Shown: positions 19,542-29,834, numbered from the stretch's first letter. The stretch is DNA of 64,000 nt from Bacteroidales bacterium (GCA_028277395.1 JANQGJ010000019.1:1-64000); one strand, 5' to 3'. A program made the numbers and translations. The notes: generated by a model not told the origin, from the sequence alone.

Positions 19542-20643
19542 TTTTATTATTTACCAATGCCATTGCCTCATTGGCAATATCATGAGCTGCTAATGGATGA
19601 ATATATTTTTCCAAATTCCTGATTATCTTTCTCTGAAGGTCATCATCATTAATTAGCTTGCTCAGGTTTTCAACCAGAGTAGCTGTGGCGTCTTTTTCTC
19701 TGATCATAATTGCTGCATCACCATGAACAAGTGATAGTGCATTTTGTGTTTGATGATCTTCTGCTGCAGTTGGAAGAGGGATAAAAATAGCAGGTTTGGA
19801 AACTGAAACTATTTCTGCTATAGCTATTGCTCCTGCTCTTGATATAATAAAATCAGAAGACATGTATGCCATATCCATCCTTTGTATAAACTCACGAATT
19901 ACAATACCTTTGTGGTTGGCAGCTTTTTCCTGAGCCATTTTTAATGAACTGCTTCCTGTTTGCCATAGTACCTGCAGGCCAAGATCCAATAAACTTTGAA
20001 TATTGTTACCAATAGCCAGATTAATCTGTTTTGCTCCCTGACTTCCGCCAATCACTAACAATGTTTTTTTTGCCGGATCCAGATCGAAAAAATCCAGACT
20101 TTCTTTTTTCGATGGTTCCAGGTACTGAATTTCCTTTCGAATAGGATTTCCGGTAATGATAATCTTATCCTTCGGAAAATACTTTTCCATTCCGTTATAA
20201 GAAACGCAAACTTTTGAAACACTTCTTGAAAGTAGCTTATTCGTAATGCCCGGATAAGCATTTTGTTCATGTATTAAAGTTGGGATCTTTAATTTAGATG
20301 CCACATAAAGTAATGGACCACTTGCATACCCTCCTGTACCTATAACAATATTTGGTTTGAATCTTTTTATAATAAAAAATGCTTTTATCAGACTGAATAA
20401 CACTTTAAACGGGAAAAGCAGGTTTTTTACCGTTAGCTTTCTTTGCATTCCGCTTATCCTAAGACCTGTTATTGGATAACCTGCCAGTGGTACCTTTTCC
20501 ATTTCCATTTTGCCATGTGCTCCAACAAAAAGTATGTCAGCCTTCCTGTACTGTTCTTTTATGGCATTTGCTATGGCGATTGCCGGAAAAATATGACCAC
20601 CTGTCCCTCCTCCGCTAACTATTATTTTCAGTTTCTTATTCAT
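19534..20643 (-). CDS. murG: UDP-GlcNAc:lipid I GlcNAc transferase MurG
   Basis: A GT28 enzyme that converts lipid I to lipid II at the cytoplasmic face of the membrane. The 369-residue sequence has the N-terminal donor/acceptor loop GGGTGGHIFPAIAIA, HEQNAYPGITNKLLS near residue 124, the second G-loop VIGGSQGAKQIN near 195, and the UDP-GlcNAc block SRAGAIAIAEI followed by PLPTAAEDHQTQNA. All catalytic blocks are intact. It overlaps ftsW upstream and murC downstream by 8 bases each. Confidence 0.97.
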   Translation of the reverse strand: MNKKLKIIVSGGGTGGHIFPAIAIANAIKEQYRKADILFVGAHGKMEMEKVPLAGYPITGLRISGMQRKLTVKNLLFPFKVLFSLIKAFFIIKRFKPNIVIGTGGYASGPLLYVASKLKIPTLIHEQNAYPGITNKLLSRSVSKVCVSYNGMEKYFPKDKIIITGNPIRKEIQYLEPSKKESLDFFDLDPAKKTLLVIGGSQGAKQINLAIGNNIQSLLDLGLQVLWQTGSSSLKMAQEKAANHKGIVIREFIQRMDMAYMSSDFIISRAGAIAIAEIVSVSKPAIFIPLPTAAEDHQTQNALSLVHGDAAIMIREKDATATLVENLSKLINDDDLQRKIIRNLEKYIHPLAAHDIANEAMALVNNKND

Positions 20644-21805
20644 CGGTTGCTGATTGGGTTAATACTGAATTATTATTTTCTTTCTTTTCAATTTCTTTGC
20701 TGACGCTTAAAATAATTCCAATAGCAAGCGCTGTAAACCAAATTGATGTACCTCCCATACTCACCAGGGGTAAAGGTTGGCCTGTTGTTGGCAACAGATT
20801 TACTGCAACACCCATATTTATCATTGCCTGAAATACCAAGCTAAATGCTACACCTATGACAAGAAAAGACCCAAAAGTACCGGGGATCTTCGTAACAATT
20901 TTTACAGCCCTGAATAGTAGAATCATATACAGTAATACAATTATAATTCCACCAAGCATTCCATACTCTTCAATAATAATAGCATAAATAAAATCCGAAT
21001 AAGGATGTGGTAAGAAGTTACGCTGAGTACTGTTTCCGGGCATCTTACCAACAATACCACCTGTAGCAATCGCAATTTTCGCCTGCTCTACCTGATAACT
21101 GTCACCTTTTGATTTATCTGCAAAATCTGTAATTCTGGATTTCCAGGTACCCAGTCGCCCCTGCTGGCCTTCAGGAAGATTGTATAATATTGCGACGGCA
21201 ATAATTGCCATAACAATCCCGATTCCAAGCATACTCCCAATATATTTCAGTTTTACCCTTCCAATAAATATTAGAACAAGTGAGGTTGTAAACAAAAGAG
21301 CAGCAGTAGAAAAATTGTCCCAGAATATTAATCCTGTAACCAGTAAAACCGGAAATATTATTGGTAAAAATGCAGATTTGAAATCATGTATTTCATCTTG
21401 TTTTTTAGTAAGCATTCTTGCCAGGTACACTATGAGTGTGATTTTGGCAAGGTCAGATGTCTGAAAAGTTAATCCAAATGGTAGTGGGAGTACCCTTTTC
21501 GCTTCATTTAGGTTTAAACCGAAGAACAGTGTAATAATTAGCAGTGGTACTGCAATATAAAGTGCAATTTGAAAAATTCTTGAATAATATGTGTACTTAA
21601 TAATATGAGCAAGATACATAAGCGTCAGACCAAGAAATAGGATTAATCCATGCTTAAACATATAATACTCGGTATTCCCTCCTTGATATTTATAGGCTAG
21701 TGTTCCGGTTGAACTGTAAACGGCTAAAAATGACATAATTGACAATAGAAAAACCACCGCCCAAATAACCTTATCGCCTTTAATATTTTTAAATAGAAGG
21801 GCCAT
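20636..21805 (-). CDS. ftsW: peptidoglycan glycosyltransferase FtsW (SEDS family)
   Basis: A 389-residue polytopic protein with about ten membrane helices. It is the SEDS-family glycan polymerase partnered with FtsI at the septum. Diagnostic loops are PLPFGLTFQTSDLAKI, the extracellular loop GNSTQRNFLPHPYSDFIYAI with the conserved SDFI(F/Y)A pattern, and the final TGQPLPLVSMGGTSI. Position between murD (3-base gap) and murG (8-base overlap) in the dcw operon supports FtsW rather than the elongation paralogue RodA. Confidence 0.95.
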   Translation of the reverse strand: MALLFKNIKGDKVIWAVVFLLSIMSFLAVYSSTGTLAYKYQGGNTEYYMFKHGLILFLGLTLMYLAHIIKYTYYSRIFQIALYIAVPLLIITLFFGLNLNEAKRVLPLPFGLTFQTSDLAKITLIVYLARMLTKKQDEIHDFKSAFLPIIFPVLLVTGLIFWDNFSTAALLFTTSLVLIFIGRVKLKYIGSMLGIGIVMAIIAVAILYNLPEGQQGRLGTWKSRITDFADKSKGDSYQVEQAKIAIATGGIVGKMPGNSTQRNFLPHPYSDFIYAIIIEEYGMLGGIIIVLLYMILLFRAVKIVTKIPGTFGSFLVIGVAFSLVFQAMINMGVAVNLLPTTGQPLPLVSMGGTSIWFTALAIGIILSVSKEIEKKENNNSVLTQSATDE

Positions 21806-21808
21806 GTT

Positions 21809-23158
21809 TTACAGTTCTTTTACAGCGTTCTTAAACTGGTTACCACGATCTTCGTAATTCTCAAAAAGATCCATACTCGCGCATGCAGGTGAAAGCAATA
21901 CCATTTCACCTTTTTTTGCAATTTGATATGCAGTATTAACGGCCTCTTTTGCTGATGTAGTATCAACAATTGTTTCGACATGATCACCAAAAGCTTTATG
22001 AATTGGAGAATTGTCAACTCCCAGACAAACAATTGCTACAACCTTTTTCTTCACAAGTTCCTGTATTATGGAGTAGTCATTACCTTTATCAATTCCACCT
22101 GCAATCCATACAATTGGTTTGTCAAAATGTTCAATAGCGTACCATGTGGAATTTACATTTGTTGCTTTGGAATCATTAATGAAGCTAATGCCATGTACAC
22201 TGGAAACATACTCCAGTCTGTGGGCTATATTATGAAAATCAGATAAAGACTGTTTTAGGGTCTCACGTCTGATATCCATGAGCTTGGCTGCTATACCGGC
22301 AGCCATTGAGTTGTGGACATTGTGTTTGCCTTGTAATGCTAATTGTTCTAATGTCATTTCAATTTGATTTATATTGTCAATTTTTATAATTATTTCATTT
22401 TCTTTTAGATAAGCTCCGTTGCTGATCCTTCTGTCTGAATATGTGAATGGATATTTTTTTGCCCTGGAATCGGTTATCTGTAGTTTGTTAACTATAGTTT
22501 CATCATCAAGGCAATAAATGAGAGCATCATCACTTTTTTGATTTTGAGTAATCCGGAATTTTGAATTCACATAGTTTTCAAAACTGTATTCATATCTGTC
22601 AAGATGGTCGGGAGTTATATTTAACAGGATTGCAATATTTGCCCTTACGGTGAACATTCCGTCTAACTGAAAGCTGCTAATTTCCAACACATAAACATCG
22701 AAGTTGTTTAGTGCTACCTGTATGGCGAAACTCTTGCCCACATTTCCTGCTAAACCCACATTTATTCCTGCAGATTTGAGGATATGATACAGCAGTAATG
22801 TTGTTGTTGTTTTACCGTTACTTCCTGTTATGCATATTAATCTGGCATCTGTGTATCTCGAAGCAAATTCAATTTCTGATATTACAGGTATTTTATTGCT
22901 CAAAATAGTCTTTACAACATGTGCAGTTTCAGGAATGCCGGGACTTTTTATTATTTCCGACGCAGACAGGATGATATCCAGTGAATGAGTTCCCTCCTCA
23001 AAATCAATTTCATTATCTCTAAGAACGTTTATATATTTTCTTTTGATTTTACCGCTATCACTAACAAGTACAGTAAATCCTTTTCTTTTAGCCAGCACTG
23101 CTGCGCCAACACCACTCTCCCCACCTCCGAGTACGACTATTTGATAATGATCTTTCAT
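21809..23158 (-). CDS. murD: UDP-N-acetylmuramoyl-L-alanine--D-glutamate ligase
   Basis: Adds D-glutamate to UDP-MurNAc-L-Ala. The 449-residue ligase shows the N-terminal GGGESGVGAAVLAKRKG block, the ATP loop ITGSNGKTTTTLL near residue 115, ISSFQLD, LLNITPDHLDRY, FINDSKATNVNS near 325 and the closing LLSPACASMDLF. The SKATN and SPACAS blocks distinguish MurD from other Mur ligases. It sits 12 bases after mraY and 3 bases before ftsW. Confidence 0.97.
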   Translation of the reverse strand: MKDHYQIVVLGGGESGVGAAVLAKRKGFTVLVSDSGKIKRKYINVLRDNEIDFEEGTHSLDIILSASEIIKSPGIPETAHVVKTILSNKIPVISEIEFASRYTDARLICITGSNGKTTTTLLLYHILKSAGINVGLAGNVGKSFAIQVALNNFDVYVLEISSFQLDGMFTVRANIAILLNITPDHLDRYEYSFENYVNSKFRITQNQKSDDALIYCLDDETIVNKLQITDSRAKKYPFTYSDRRISNGAYLKENEIIIKIDNINQIEMTLEQLALQGKHNVHNSMAAGIAAKLMDIRRETLKQSLSDFHNIAHRLEYVSSVHGISFINDSKATNVNSTWYAIEHFDKPIVWIAGGIDKGNDYSIIQELVKKKVVAIVCLGVDNSPIHKAFGDHVETIVDTTSAKEAVNTAYQIAKKGEMVLLSPACASMDLFENYEDRGNQFKNAVKEL

Positions 23159-23170
23159 TTTTTCTTTCCA

Positions 23171-24409
23171 TTATCTTAGTTTGAGTGTGATAATTGTTAA
23201 TACAGCCAGGAATATCCCAACAATTAAAAACCGTTGTACAATTTTAGGTTCAGGATAGCCAAGTTTCTGGAAATGATGGTGTAAAGGTGACATTTTGAAT
23301 ATTCTGATCCCCTCACCATATTTCTTTTTTGTGTGTTTGAAATAAGTAACCTGAATTATTACTGACAGACTTTCGGCCAGGAATATCCCACATAGAATTG
23401 GGATTAATAGTTCTTTCCTGATAATAATTGCGAAAACGGCTATTATTCCACCAATCGACAGGCTGCCTGTATCACCCATAAATACCTGGGCAGGGTAAGT
23501 GTTGTACCATAGAAAACCTACGGTGGCTCCTACAAATGCACTAATAAATATTGTTAGCTCACCTGCATTTGGTAAATACATTATGTTTAGATAGTCAGCA
23601 AAAATTATATTACCTGATACCCAGGCGAGTAAACCCAGAGTAAGTCCGATTACAGCCGAAGTGCCTGTAGCAAGACCATCCATTCCATCCGTTAGGTTTG
23701 CCCCGTTGGAAACAGCAACAATTATGAATATTACAATCGGAATAAATACCAGGAATGCCCAGGATTCGTAACCATCGCCTATCCATTTAATTAAACTTGA
23801 ATAATCGAACTCGTTGTTTTTAACGAATGGAATCGTTGTTTTTGTAGATCTAACCTGCTGATATGCAAACTTTGAAGAAGGACCGGTTTGCTCAATTTCA
23901 GTATAGATTTGTGAATCAGGTTGTACCTTTTCTCTTACAATTATGTCGGAATTGAAATACATAACAAGTCCAACAATTAACCCAAGAATTACCTGACCTG
24001 TTACTTTATATTTACCACTTAATCCTTTTTTATTCTTTTTAAATACTTTGATATAGTCATCCAGAAAACCGATACTTCCCAACCATACAGTAGTAAATAT
24101 CATAAGGATTATATAGATGTTGATCAGTTTTGCAAACAGAATTACAGGAACAAGGATGGAAGTCAGTATTATCAATCCACCCATAGTTGGGGTTCCCTGT
24201 TTTTCAAGTTGCCCTTCCAGTCCCAGATCTCTGATAGTTTCACCAACCTGTTTACGATTTAGGAATGAAATCCATCGTCTCCCGAAAAACAGGCTTATGA
24301 TCAATGATGTGATAACTGCGAGTGCTGCTCTGAATGACAGGTATTCAAAAACTCCTGCGCCCGGTAAGTTAAATGCTGAATCCAAATATTTGAATAAGTA
24401 GTAAAACAT
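23171..24409 (-). CDS. mraY: phospho-MurNAc-pentapeptide transferase MraY
   Basis: An integral membrane enzyme that attaches phospho-MurNAc-pentapeptide to undecaprenyl phosphate to form lipid I. At 412 residues it is longer than the usual ~360 because of a hydrophilic insertion around residues 175-215, a common Bacteroidota trait. Conserved loops are present: [11 protein letters not shown], the aspartates in [43 protein letters not shown] and the C-terminal [12 protein letters not shown]. It is separated from murE by one base. Confidence 0.96.
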   Translation of the reverse strand: MFYYLFKYLDSAFNLPGAGVFEYLSFRAALAVITSLIISLFFGRRWISFLNRKQVGETIRDLGLEGQLEKQGTPTMGGLIILTSILVPVILFAKLINIYIILMIFTTVWLGSIGFLDDYIKVFKKNKKGLSGKYKVTGQVILGLIVGLVMYFNSDIIVREKVQPDSQIYTEIEQTGPSSKFAYQQVRSTKTTIPFVKNNEFDYSSLIKWIGDGYESWAFLVFIPIVIFIIVAVSNGANLTDGMDGLATGTSAVIGLTLGLLAWVSGNIIFADYLNIMYLPNAGELTIFISAFVGATVGFLWYNTYPAQVFMGDTGSLSIGGIIAVFAIIIRKELLIPILCGIFLAESLSVIIQVTYFKHTKKKYGEGIRIFKMSPLHHHFQKLGYPEPKIVQRFLIVGIFLAVLTIITLKLR

Positions 24410-24410
24410 G

Positions 24411-25871
24411 TTATTTGTTTATATTCATTAATTCCGCAATAATTTTTTTATCGTCGAATGGGTGTTTAACACCAACTATTTCCTGATATTTTTCATGGCC
24501 TTTACCTGCAATTAGAATCATATCACCTGATCTTGCCATGTTAAAGGCAGCTGTTATTGCTTCTTTTCGATCAGATATTACCATTGTATTGGCTGTTTTT
24601 GCAGGATCAATTCCTTCTCTCATTTCTTTAAGAATTGAATTAGGATCCTCATTTCTTGGATTGTCGGATGTTAGTATTACCCGATTACTTAATAATGAAG
24701 CAATTTTTGCCATTAGAGGTCGCTTGGTTTTGTCGCGGTTTCCTCCTGCACCAACAACCGTTATTAGCTCCTCATTATGAGTTCTTATTGAATTTATTGT
24801 AGTTAGTACATTTTCGAGAGCATCCGGAGTATGGGCATAATCAATAATAGCAGTTATTCCATTTTCTGATCTTATAATGTCAAACCTGCCTTCAGCACCT
24901 TTTAGTTTACTTATCCCGATAAGGGTTTCATGCTTATCCTGATTGAGCAATATAGCTGTTGCATAAATGGCCAGAATATTATAGGCATTGAAATTACCTG
25001 CCAGTAATGAGTATAATTCGTTTCCATCAACTTTGATCATCATACCCTCAAAATCGTTCTCAATGATTTTTCCTTTGAATGATGCCACATTTTTTAAACC
25101 ATAGGTGTATTTCTCTGCACGAGTATTCTGCAACATTACATTACCATTTTTATCATCACTGTTTGTTAGAGAAAATGCATCTTTAGGGAGATTATCGAAA
25201 AATGTTTTCTTGGCATTTAGGTATTCCTTAAAAGTACCGTGATAATCAAGATGGTCATGTGTTATGTTTGTGAAAACAGCCCCTGTGAACTTTATACCGT
25301 TTATTCTTTTCTGAACAACAGCATGTGAACTTACCTCCATAAATACATACTCACACCCTTCATCTACCATTATACTTAGCAGTTCATTGATTTTCAGTGC
25401 ATCAGGTGTTGTATGAGTACTCTCAATTATCTTATTATTAATTCTGTTTTGAATTGTTGAAAGCATACCGGTGCAATATCCCATATCAGAAAACAGGTTT
25501 GCTAGTAAGGTTACAATGGTTGTTTTACCATTGGTGCCGGTAATACCAACAATTTTCAGTTTCTCAGAAGGGTTATCGTAATAATTTGAAGCAATATAAG
25601 CTAGTGCTTCAGTACTATCACTTACAACTGCATAAGTAATATTTTCATCAAGCTGATCAGGGAGTTTGTTACATACAATCGCAACAGCACCATTGCTGAT
25701 GGCTTTTTCAATAAAATCATGACCATCAACCCTGGTTCCTTCTGTTGCAACAAACAATGATCCGGGTGAAACTTTACGCGAATCAAATTCAACAGAAACA
25801 ATCTCACGGTTTATTTTTCCGGTTATTTCCTTAACTCCTGCTTTGTATAATATGTCTTGTAGTACTTTCAA
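24411..25871 (-). CDS. murE: UDP-MurNAc-tripeptide ligase, meso-diaminopimelate type
   Basis: Adds the third residue of the peptidoglycan stem peptide. The 486-residue enzyme has the ATP loop [15 protein letters not shown] near residue 110, MEVSSHAV near 180, [23 protein letters not shown] and [10 protein letters not shown] near 405. The DNPR motif is the known marker for meso-diaminopimelate use; lysine-adding enzymes differ here. This agrees with a Gram-negative wall. It lies 7 bases after ftsI and 1 base before mraY. No murF follows in the cluster. Confidence 0.97.
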   Translation of the reverse strand: MKVLQDILYKAGVKEITGKINREIVSVEFDSRKVSPGSLFVATEGTRVDGHDFIEKAISNGAVAIVCNKLPDQLDENITYAVVSDSTEALAYIASNYYDNPSEKLKIVGITGTNGKTTIVTLLANLFSDMGYCTGMLSTIQNRINNKIIESTHTTPDALKINELLSIMVDEGCEYVFMEVSSHAVVQKRINGIKFTGAVFTNITHDHLDYHGTFKEYLNAKKTFFDNLPKDAFSLTNSDDKNGNVMLQNTRAEKYTYGLKNVASFKGKIIENDFEGMMIKVDGNELYSLLAGNFNAYNILAIYATAILLNQDKHETLIGISKLKGAEGRFDIIRSENGITAIIDYAHTPDALENVLTTINSIRTHNEELITVVGAGGNRDKTKRPLMAKIASLLSNRVILTSDNPRNEDPNSILKEMREGIDPAKTANTMVISDRKEAITAAFNMARSGDMILIAGKGHEKYQEIVGVKHPFDDKKIIAELMNINK

Positions 25872-25878
25872 TGCTTTA

Positions 25879-27996
25879 CTAATATGTTCCTAATTGAAGT
25901 GTTATTGAACTTTCTCCGGTAATCGGGTTGCCTGGTTTAATGGACTGTCGTTTAACTTTTCCCCTGCCTTTTATTGTTGTTTCAATGCCCAGGTTCTCAA
26001 GAATGTATACTGCATCCTTGGCTTTCATACCTTTTACATTGGGTACCCGATTGTTTTTAAAGTTTATTTCATCGAAGGATAATTCATTATTCTTTGAAGA
26101 GGATACTACCCAGTCACCCGTTACCGGATGCATTATTTCATTATCAATATTTAACTGCGCATAAATCGATTTAATGTCGTCAACGTATACCGGTTTGTCG
26201 GGAATCGGAACCAGTTTTGGCTCCTTTTCATTATCGCTATTAAAATCAGCAGCAATTATTGTAGAGTAAAGATTGTCAGCAATTTCTTTGAAAACAGGTG
26301 CAGCAACCACTCCTCCATAATACTTTCCTGCAGCAGGATTATTAATTACAACTATCATCGAGTATTTTGGATCATCAGCGGGGAAATACCCTGCAAATGA
26401 AGCGTTATAGTTCCTTTTGTTGTAACTGCCATTTAATGCTATCTGGGCGGTTCCGGTTTTACCTGCTGCTTTATATGGGCTGTTTTTAAAAATCCTCCTG
26501 GCTGTGCCTCTTTTAACCACACCTTCGAGTAATGACCTTGCAGAATCAACGGTAGATTCTGAAGCTATTTCATCAATAATTACTTCAGTGTCAAATTTTT
26601 CAATTGTAGCTCCGCCTTCTCTGATCTCTGATACAAACATTGGTTTTACCATTTCGCCGTTATTTGCGATGGCATTATAATATGTCAGAGTTTGAAGAGG
26701 TGTAATTGTTAATTCATATCCAATTGACATCCATGGTAATGAAGTGCCATACCATGTTGATTTTTTTGAAGGATGCTTAATTTTTGGTATACCTTCACCT
26801 CTTATTTTTAACCCAAGTGGTTTGTTTAACGACATTGAGTACAAATGATCGATGTATTGAGATGGTTCCTGTTTATATGATTCGTATATAACCCTGGATA
26901 TACCCACATTGGACGATTGTTCAAACGCATCCCTTACCGTGATTCTACCATTACCTATCTTATGAACATCCCTTAAATCACGATTGTAATATCTTGTGTA
27001 ACCTTCACCGGTGTATAAACTATCGGTAAGCATGATTTTTTCATCTTCAAGTGCAACAAGAATTGACGCCAGCTTAAATGTTGAACCTGGTTCAATACTC
27101 TCACCAATTGAGTAATTATATATCTCTTTATATTTTGAGTCGGCGCTGTCGTATCTGAGATTTGCATTTGCTATGATATGACCTGTTTTTACTTCCATCA
27201 CTACAGCACATCCCTGGAATGCTTTATTTTCAAGTAGTTGCTTTAGGAGTGCATGTTCCGCAACATCCTGGATATGAATGTCTATTGTTGAAACAATGTC
27301 GAGACCGTCTTTAGGTTCAACTTCATTTTCATCATGTATAGGTACCCAGTCACCATGGTTTATCCTGCGCATAACCATTTTACCATTCTTACCTGTTAAT
27401 ACGTCAGAATAAGCACCTTCAAGTCCTACATAGAGGTTCTCTTTGGGATTGACGTACCCGATAGTTCTAGCTGCTAACTCATTATATGGTTTTGCGCGTT
27501 TGGTTTTTTGAATCGCTATTAATCCACCTTTATATTTACCGTTTCTTAGGATCGGAAGCTTTTTTATCTGTTTTAGCTGATCGTAGGTAACCCTTCTTCC
27601 CAGAAGAAAATATCTGTTTCCTTTTTTTCTTGCATCTATAAGGGATCTTTTTGTTTTGTATTTGTTTATCTTTAGAATTCCTGAGAGACCAGTAGCTATT
27701 GAATCGACCTTTAATCGGAATTGTTTTTCTGAAATATGAGGTGATGAAACATCAAATCGCACCTCAAATATTGGTACTGAAGTTGCAAGCAGGCTACCTT
27801 TTCTGTCAAGTATATTGCCACGATTTGCCTCAAGATCGAAAACTTTTAACTCCTGGGTTTGAGCTTTTTCCCTGAGTTCAGGTCCTTCCCTAAACTGGAT
27901 GTATGCTATTTTACCTATTATTGCAATACCGAAAATCAATATCCCGAAATAAATAAGATAAACCCGCCACAGTATGTCTTTCTTTTCGTCTATCAC
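25879..27996 (-). CDS. ftsI: septal penicillin-binding protein (transpeptidase) FtsI with PASTA domain
   Basis: The class B PBP that cross-links septal peptidoglycan. The 705-residue protein has one N-terminal membrane helix (about 10-30), a dimerisation/pedestal region starting LEANRGNILDRKGSLLATS, and the transpeptidase domain. Ser305 in PGSTFK (SxxK), SSNVG (SxN) and Lys513 in AGKTGTAQ (KTG) are all present. The C terminus carries a single PASTA domain (VPNVKGMKAKDAVYILENLG, about 640-705), usual in Bacteroidota FtsI but absent from E. coli FtsI. Its ATG overlaps the ftsL stop by 4 bases. Confidence 0.96.
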   Translation of the reverse strand: MIDEKKDILWRVYLIYFGILIFGIAIIGKIAYIQFREGPELREKAQTQELKVFDLEANRGNILDRKGSLLATSVPIFEVRFDVSSPHISEKQFRLKVDSIATGLSGILKINKYKTKRSLIDARKKGNRYFLLGRRVTYDQLKQIKKLPILRNGKYKGGLIAIQKTKRAKPYNELAARTIGYVNPKENLYVGLEGAYSDVLTGKNGKMVMRRINHGDWVPIHDENEVEPKDGLDIVSTIDIHIQDVAEHALLKQLLENKAFQGCAVVMEVKTGHIIANANLRYDSADSKYKEIYNYSIGESIEPGSTFKLASILVALEDEKIMLTDSLYTGEGYTRYYNRDLRDVHKIGNGRITVRDAFEQSSNVGISRVIYESYKQEPSQYIDHLYSMSLNKPLGLKIRGEGIPKIKHPSKKSTWYGTSLPWMSIGYELTITPLQTLTYYNAIANNGEMVKPMFVSEIREGGATIEKFDTEVIIDEIASESTVDSARSLLEGVVKRGTARRIFKNSPYKAAGKTGTAQIALNGSYNKRNYNASFAGYFPADDPKYSMIVVINNPAAGKYYGGVVAAPVFKEIADNLYSTIIAADFNSDNEKEPKLVPIPDKPVYVDDIKSIYAQLNIDNEIMHPVTGDWVVSSSKNNELSFDEINFKNNRVPNVKGMKAKDAVYILENLGIETTIKGRGKVKRQSIKPGNPITGESSITLQLGTY

Positions 27997-28382
27997 TTTA
28001 CTTTCAGTATTTTAACAGGTTGAGTATTTTTTTTAATTCCTTTTGCTGCAAGCTTATTGGCTATTTGAGACTGTTTTTCAATGTGCATTAAGTTTGTTTT
28101 CACATTTATATATTCATATCTCAGTTCTTTCAGTTCTTTCCTGAGTTTGTTGATCTCACGAATATTATTTTCTGCATAGTAGTTATTTGCTATGTATATA
28201 AATGCCAGCAATGCCAGGTATAACAGATACCTGAAAAATTTGAATGTTCCTGAAGATATTAAATCCCCGCCAAGAACTTCTTTAATTGCTCCACTTACAA
28301 CGCTTTCTCTGCTGTTGGCTGTCTTTTCGTCACTTTCGTTATTGTGAAGCGTATTATGTATTTTATTTGCTTTTGGCGACAT
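27993..28382 (-). CDS. ftsL: FtsL-like division protein
   Basis: A small bitopic protein of 129 residues with a cytoplasmic N terminus of about 45 residues, one membrane helix (FFRYLLYLALLAFIYIANNY, about 49-68), and a periplasmic coiled coil (INKLRKELKELRYEYINVK). Sequence conservation is low, so the call rests on this topology and on its place between rsmH (2-base gap) and ftsI (4-base overlap), where Bacteroidota encode their FtsL equivalent. It would form the FtsQLB-type complex. Confidence 0.85.
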   Translation of the reverse strand: MSPKANKIHNTLHNNESDEKTANSRESVVSGAIKEVLGGDLISSGTFKFFRYLLYLALLAFIYIANNYYAENNIREINKLRKELKELRYEYINVKTNLMHIEKQSQIANKLAAKGIKKNTQPVKILKVK

Positions 28383-28384
28383 TG

Positions 28385-29278
28385 TTATTTTTTTTCAGCG
28401 ATTCTTAGTTTGGCACTTCTGGCCCTGTTGTTTAGTTCTATTTCAACATCTTCCGGCACAATGGGTTTTCTTGTAATTGATATAAGATCAGTTTGAGGAT
28501 TTCCATAGAAATCTTTGTTTATTTTTCCATCAAAATTTCCTGACCTTATGAAGTTCTTAACGAGACGATCTTCGAGTGAATGGTACGATATTACTACCAG
28601 CCTTCCTCCGGGAATAAGTGATTCCTTTGCCTGTTCAAGCATTGATTTTAAAGTTTGAATTTCTTCGTTTACTTCTATGCGGATAGCCTGAAAAACCTGT
28701 GCAAGAAATTTGTTCTCTTTGTGCTGCGGGTAACATTTTTTAATGCATGATACTAAATCCCCGGTGGTTTGTAATCTGGAATTGTTACGTGCATCAATAA
28801 TTGCTTTTGTAAAACACCTGTAGTTTTTTAACTCGCCATATTCCCTCAGAATCCTGCTTAACTCTTGCTCATCGTAACTGTTTACAATTTCTGCAGCAGT
28901 AATAGTCTGGCTCTGATTCATGCGCATGTCGAGTGGTGCATCATATCTTGTAGAAAAACCTCTTTGAGGTACATCAAACTGATGAGATGAAACGCCTAAA
29001 TCTGCAAGTATTCCATTAACCCTTGTAGCATTGTGCAGTCGAAGGAAGTTCTTCAGGTATTGAAAATTACTGTTGACCAGGGTAAACCGTAAGTCGTCTA
29101 TAATGTTCTGTTGTGCATCTTTATCCTGATCAAAAGCTATGAGTCTTCCATTGGGTATATACTTAAGCATTTCACGTGAGTGACCACCACCACCAAAAGT
29201 AACATCAACATAAATTCCGTTTGGAATGATGTTTAATCCTGATATGCATTCTTTTAGTAATACCGGATTGTGATACAT
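28385..29278 (-). CDS. rsmH: 16S rRNA m4C1402 methyltransferase RsmH (MraW)
   Basis: Methylates N4 of C1402 in 16S rRNA. The 297-residue protein begins HNPVLLKECISGLN and has the SAM loop VDVTFGGGGHSREML near residue 25, GILADLGVSSHQFD near 105, FSTRYDAPLDMRM, the block ILREYGEL and the C-terminal VVISYHSLEDRLVKNF near 230. Motifs and length match the family. It lies between mraZ (4-base gap) and ftsL (2-base gap), the canonical dcw start. Confidence 0.97.
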   Translation of the reverse strand: MYHNPVLLKECISGLNIIPNGIYVDVTFGGGGHSREMLKYIPNGRLIAFDQDKDAQQNIIDDLRFTLVNSNFQYLKNFLRLHNATRVNGILADLGVSSHQFDVPQRGFSTRYDAPLDMRMNQSQTITAAEIVNSYDEQELSRILREYGELKNYRCFTKAIIDARNNSRLQTTGDLVSCIKKCYPQHKENKFLAQVFQAIRIEVNEEIQTLKSMLEQAKESLIPGGRLVVISYHSLEDRLVKNFIRSGNFDGKINKDFYGNPQTDLISITRKPIVPEDVEIELNNRARSAKLRIAEKK

Positions 29279-29282
29279 AGTT

Positions 29283-29741
29283 TTAGTCAGTTTGTAACTC
29301 GCCCATAACTTCTTCTGCTAATTCAGCAAAATCATCAGGATCATAATCAACAGCCGTTTCATAGGCTGCTTTATCCCAGATCTCGATACGGTTTACAACT
29401 GATGTAAGTACAATTTCTTTGGTGATACCACTGTATTTGATTAGGTTCTTAGGTATTAGAATTCTTCCGGTACCATCCAAATCCAAAGGTTTAACACCTG
29501 CCATAAACTTAGTAGCAAATTCAGCGTTTTTTTTCTTAAACATATTTAGCTTGTTTACCATCATCGACTCTTCCTGCCAATTCTCAAAAGGGAAAAGTTC
29601 AAGGCATTTTTTAAATATGCTACGCTTGATCACCATACCCTGCCTGATTGAATCACCAAGCTGGCCTTTGTACTGAACAGGGAACATAAATCTTCCTTTT
29701 GCGTCCACTTTACATTCGTATGTACCTAGTATGTTGATCAT
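29283..29741 (-). CDS. mraZ: transcriptional regulator MraZ
   Basis: DNA-binding regulator of the dcw operon with two AbrB-like (SpoVT/AbrB) halves: LGTYECKVDAKGRFMFP at the N terminus, and KPLDLDGTGRILIPKNL about 70 residues later. Both contain the family DxxGR signature. The start at 29741 (MINILGTYE) is preferred over an in-frame ATG at 29765 because family members begin here and the promoter element at 29763-29770 overlaps the longer start. The length is then 152 residues, as usual. Four tandem decamers just upstream (29776-29815) look like its own operator. Confidence 0.96.
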   Translation of the reverse strand: MINILGTYECKVDAKGRFMFPVQYKGQLGDSIRQGMVIKRSIFKKCLELFPFENWQEESMMVNKLNMFKKKNAEFATKFMAGVKPLDLDGTGRILIPKNLIKYSGITKEIVLTSVVNRIEIWDKAAYETAVDYDPDDFAELAEEVMGELQTD

Positions 29742-29762
29742 TAAAAACTCAGAATTATGGTT

Positions 29763-29770
29763 CAAATGTA
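29763..29770 (-). promoter_or_regulatory. -7 promoter element of the dcw operon
   Basis: The minus strand reads TACATTTG, a perfect TAnnTTTG element 21 bases upstream of the mraZ ATG at 29741, giving a leader of about 16 bases. The MraZ-box-like array begins 5 bases further upstream and would cover the -33 region. Confidence 0.55.
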
Positions 29771-29775
29771 CTAAC

Positions 29776-29815
29776 TATTTACCACATTTTAACATGATTT
29801 ACCACCTTTTACCAC
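29776..29815 (-). promoter_or_regulatory. MraZ-box-like operator: four tandem 10-bp repeats
   Basis: Read on the minus strand, four consecutive decamers occur: GTGGTAAAAG, GTGGTAAATC, ATGTTAAAAT and GTGGTAAATA. Three carry GTGGTAAA and the third is degenerate. Exact 10-bp spacing places them on one face of the helix. Known MraZ operators (E. coli, mollicutes) are direct repeats with a G-rich core at 10-bp period upstream of mraZ, so this fits autoregulation of the dcw operon. The binding itself is inferred. Confidence 0.75.
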
Positions 29816-29834
29816 TTTGTTAATAAAAGGTTAC

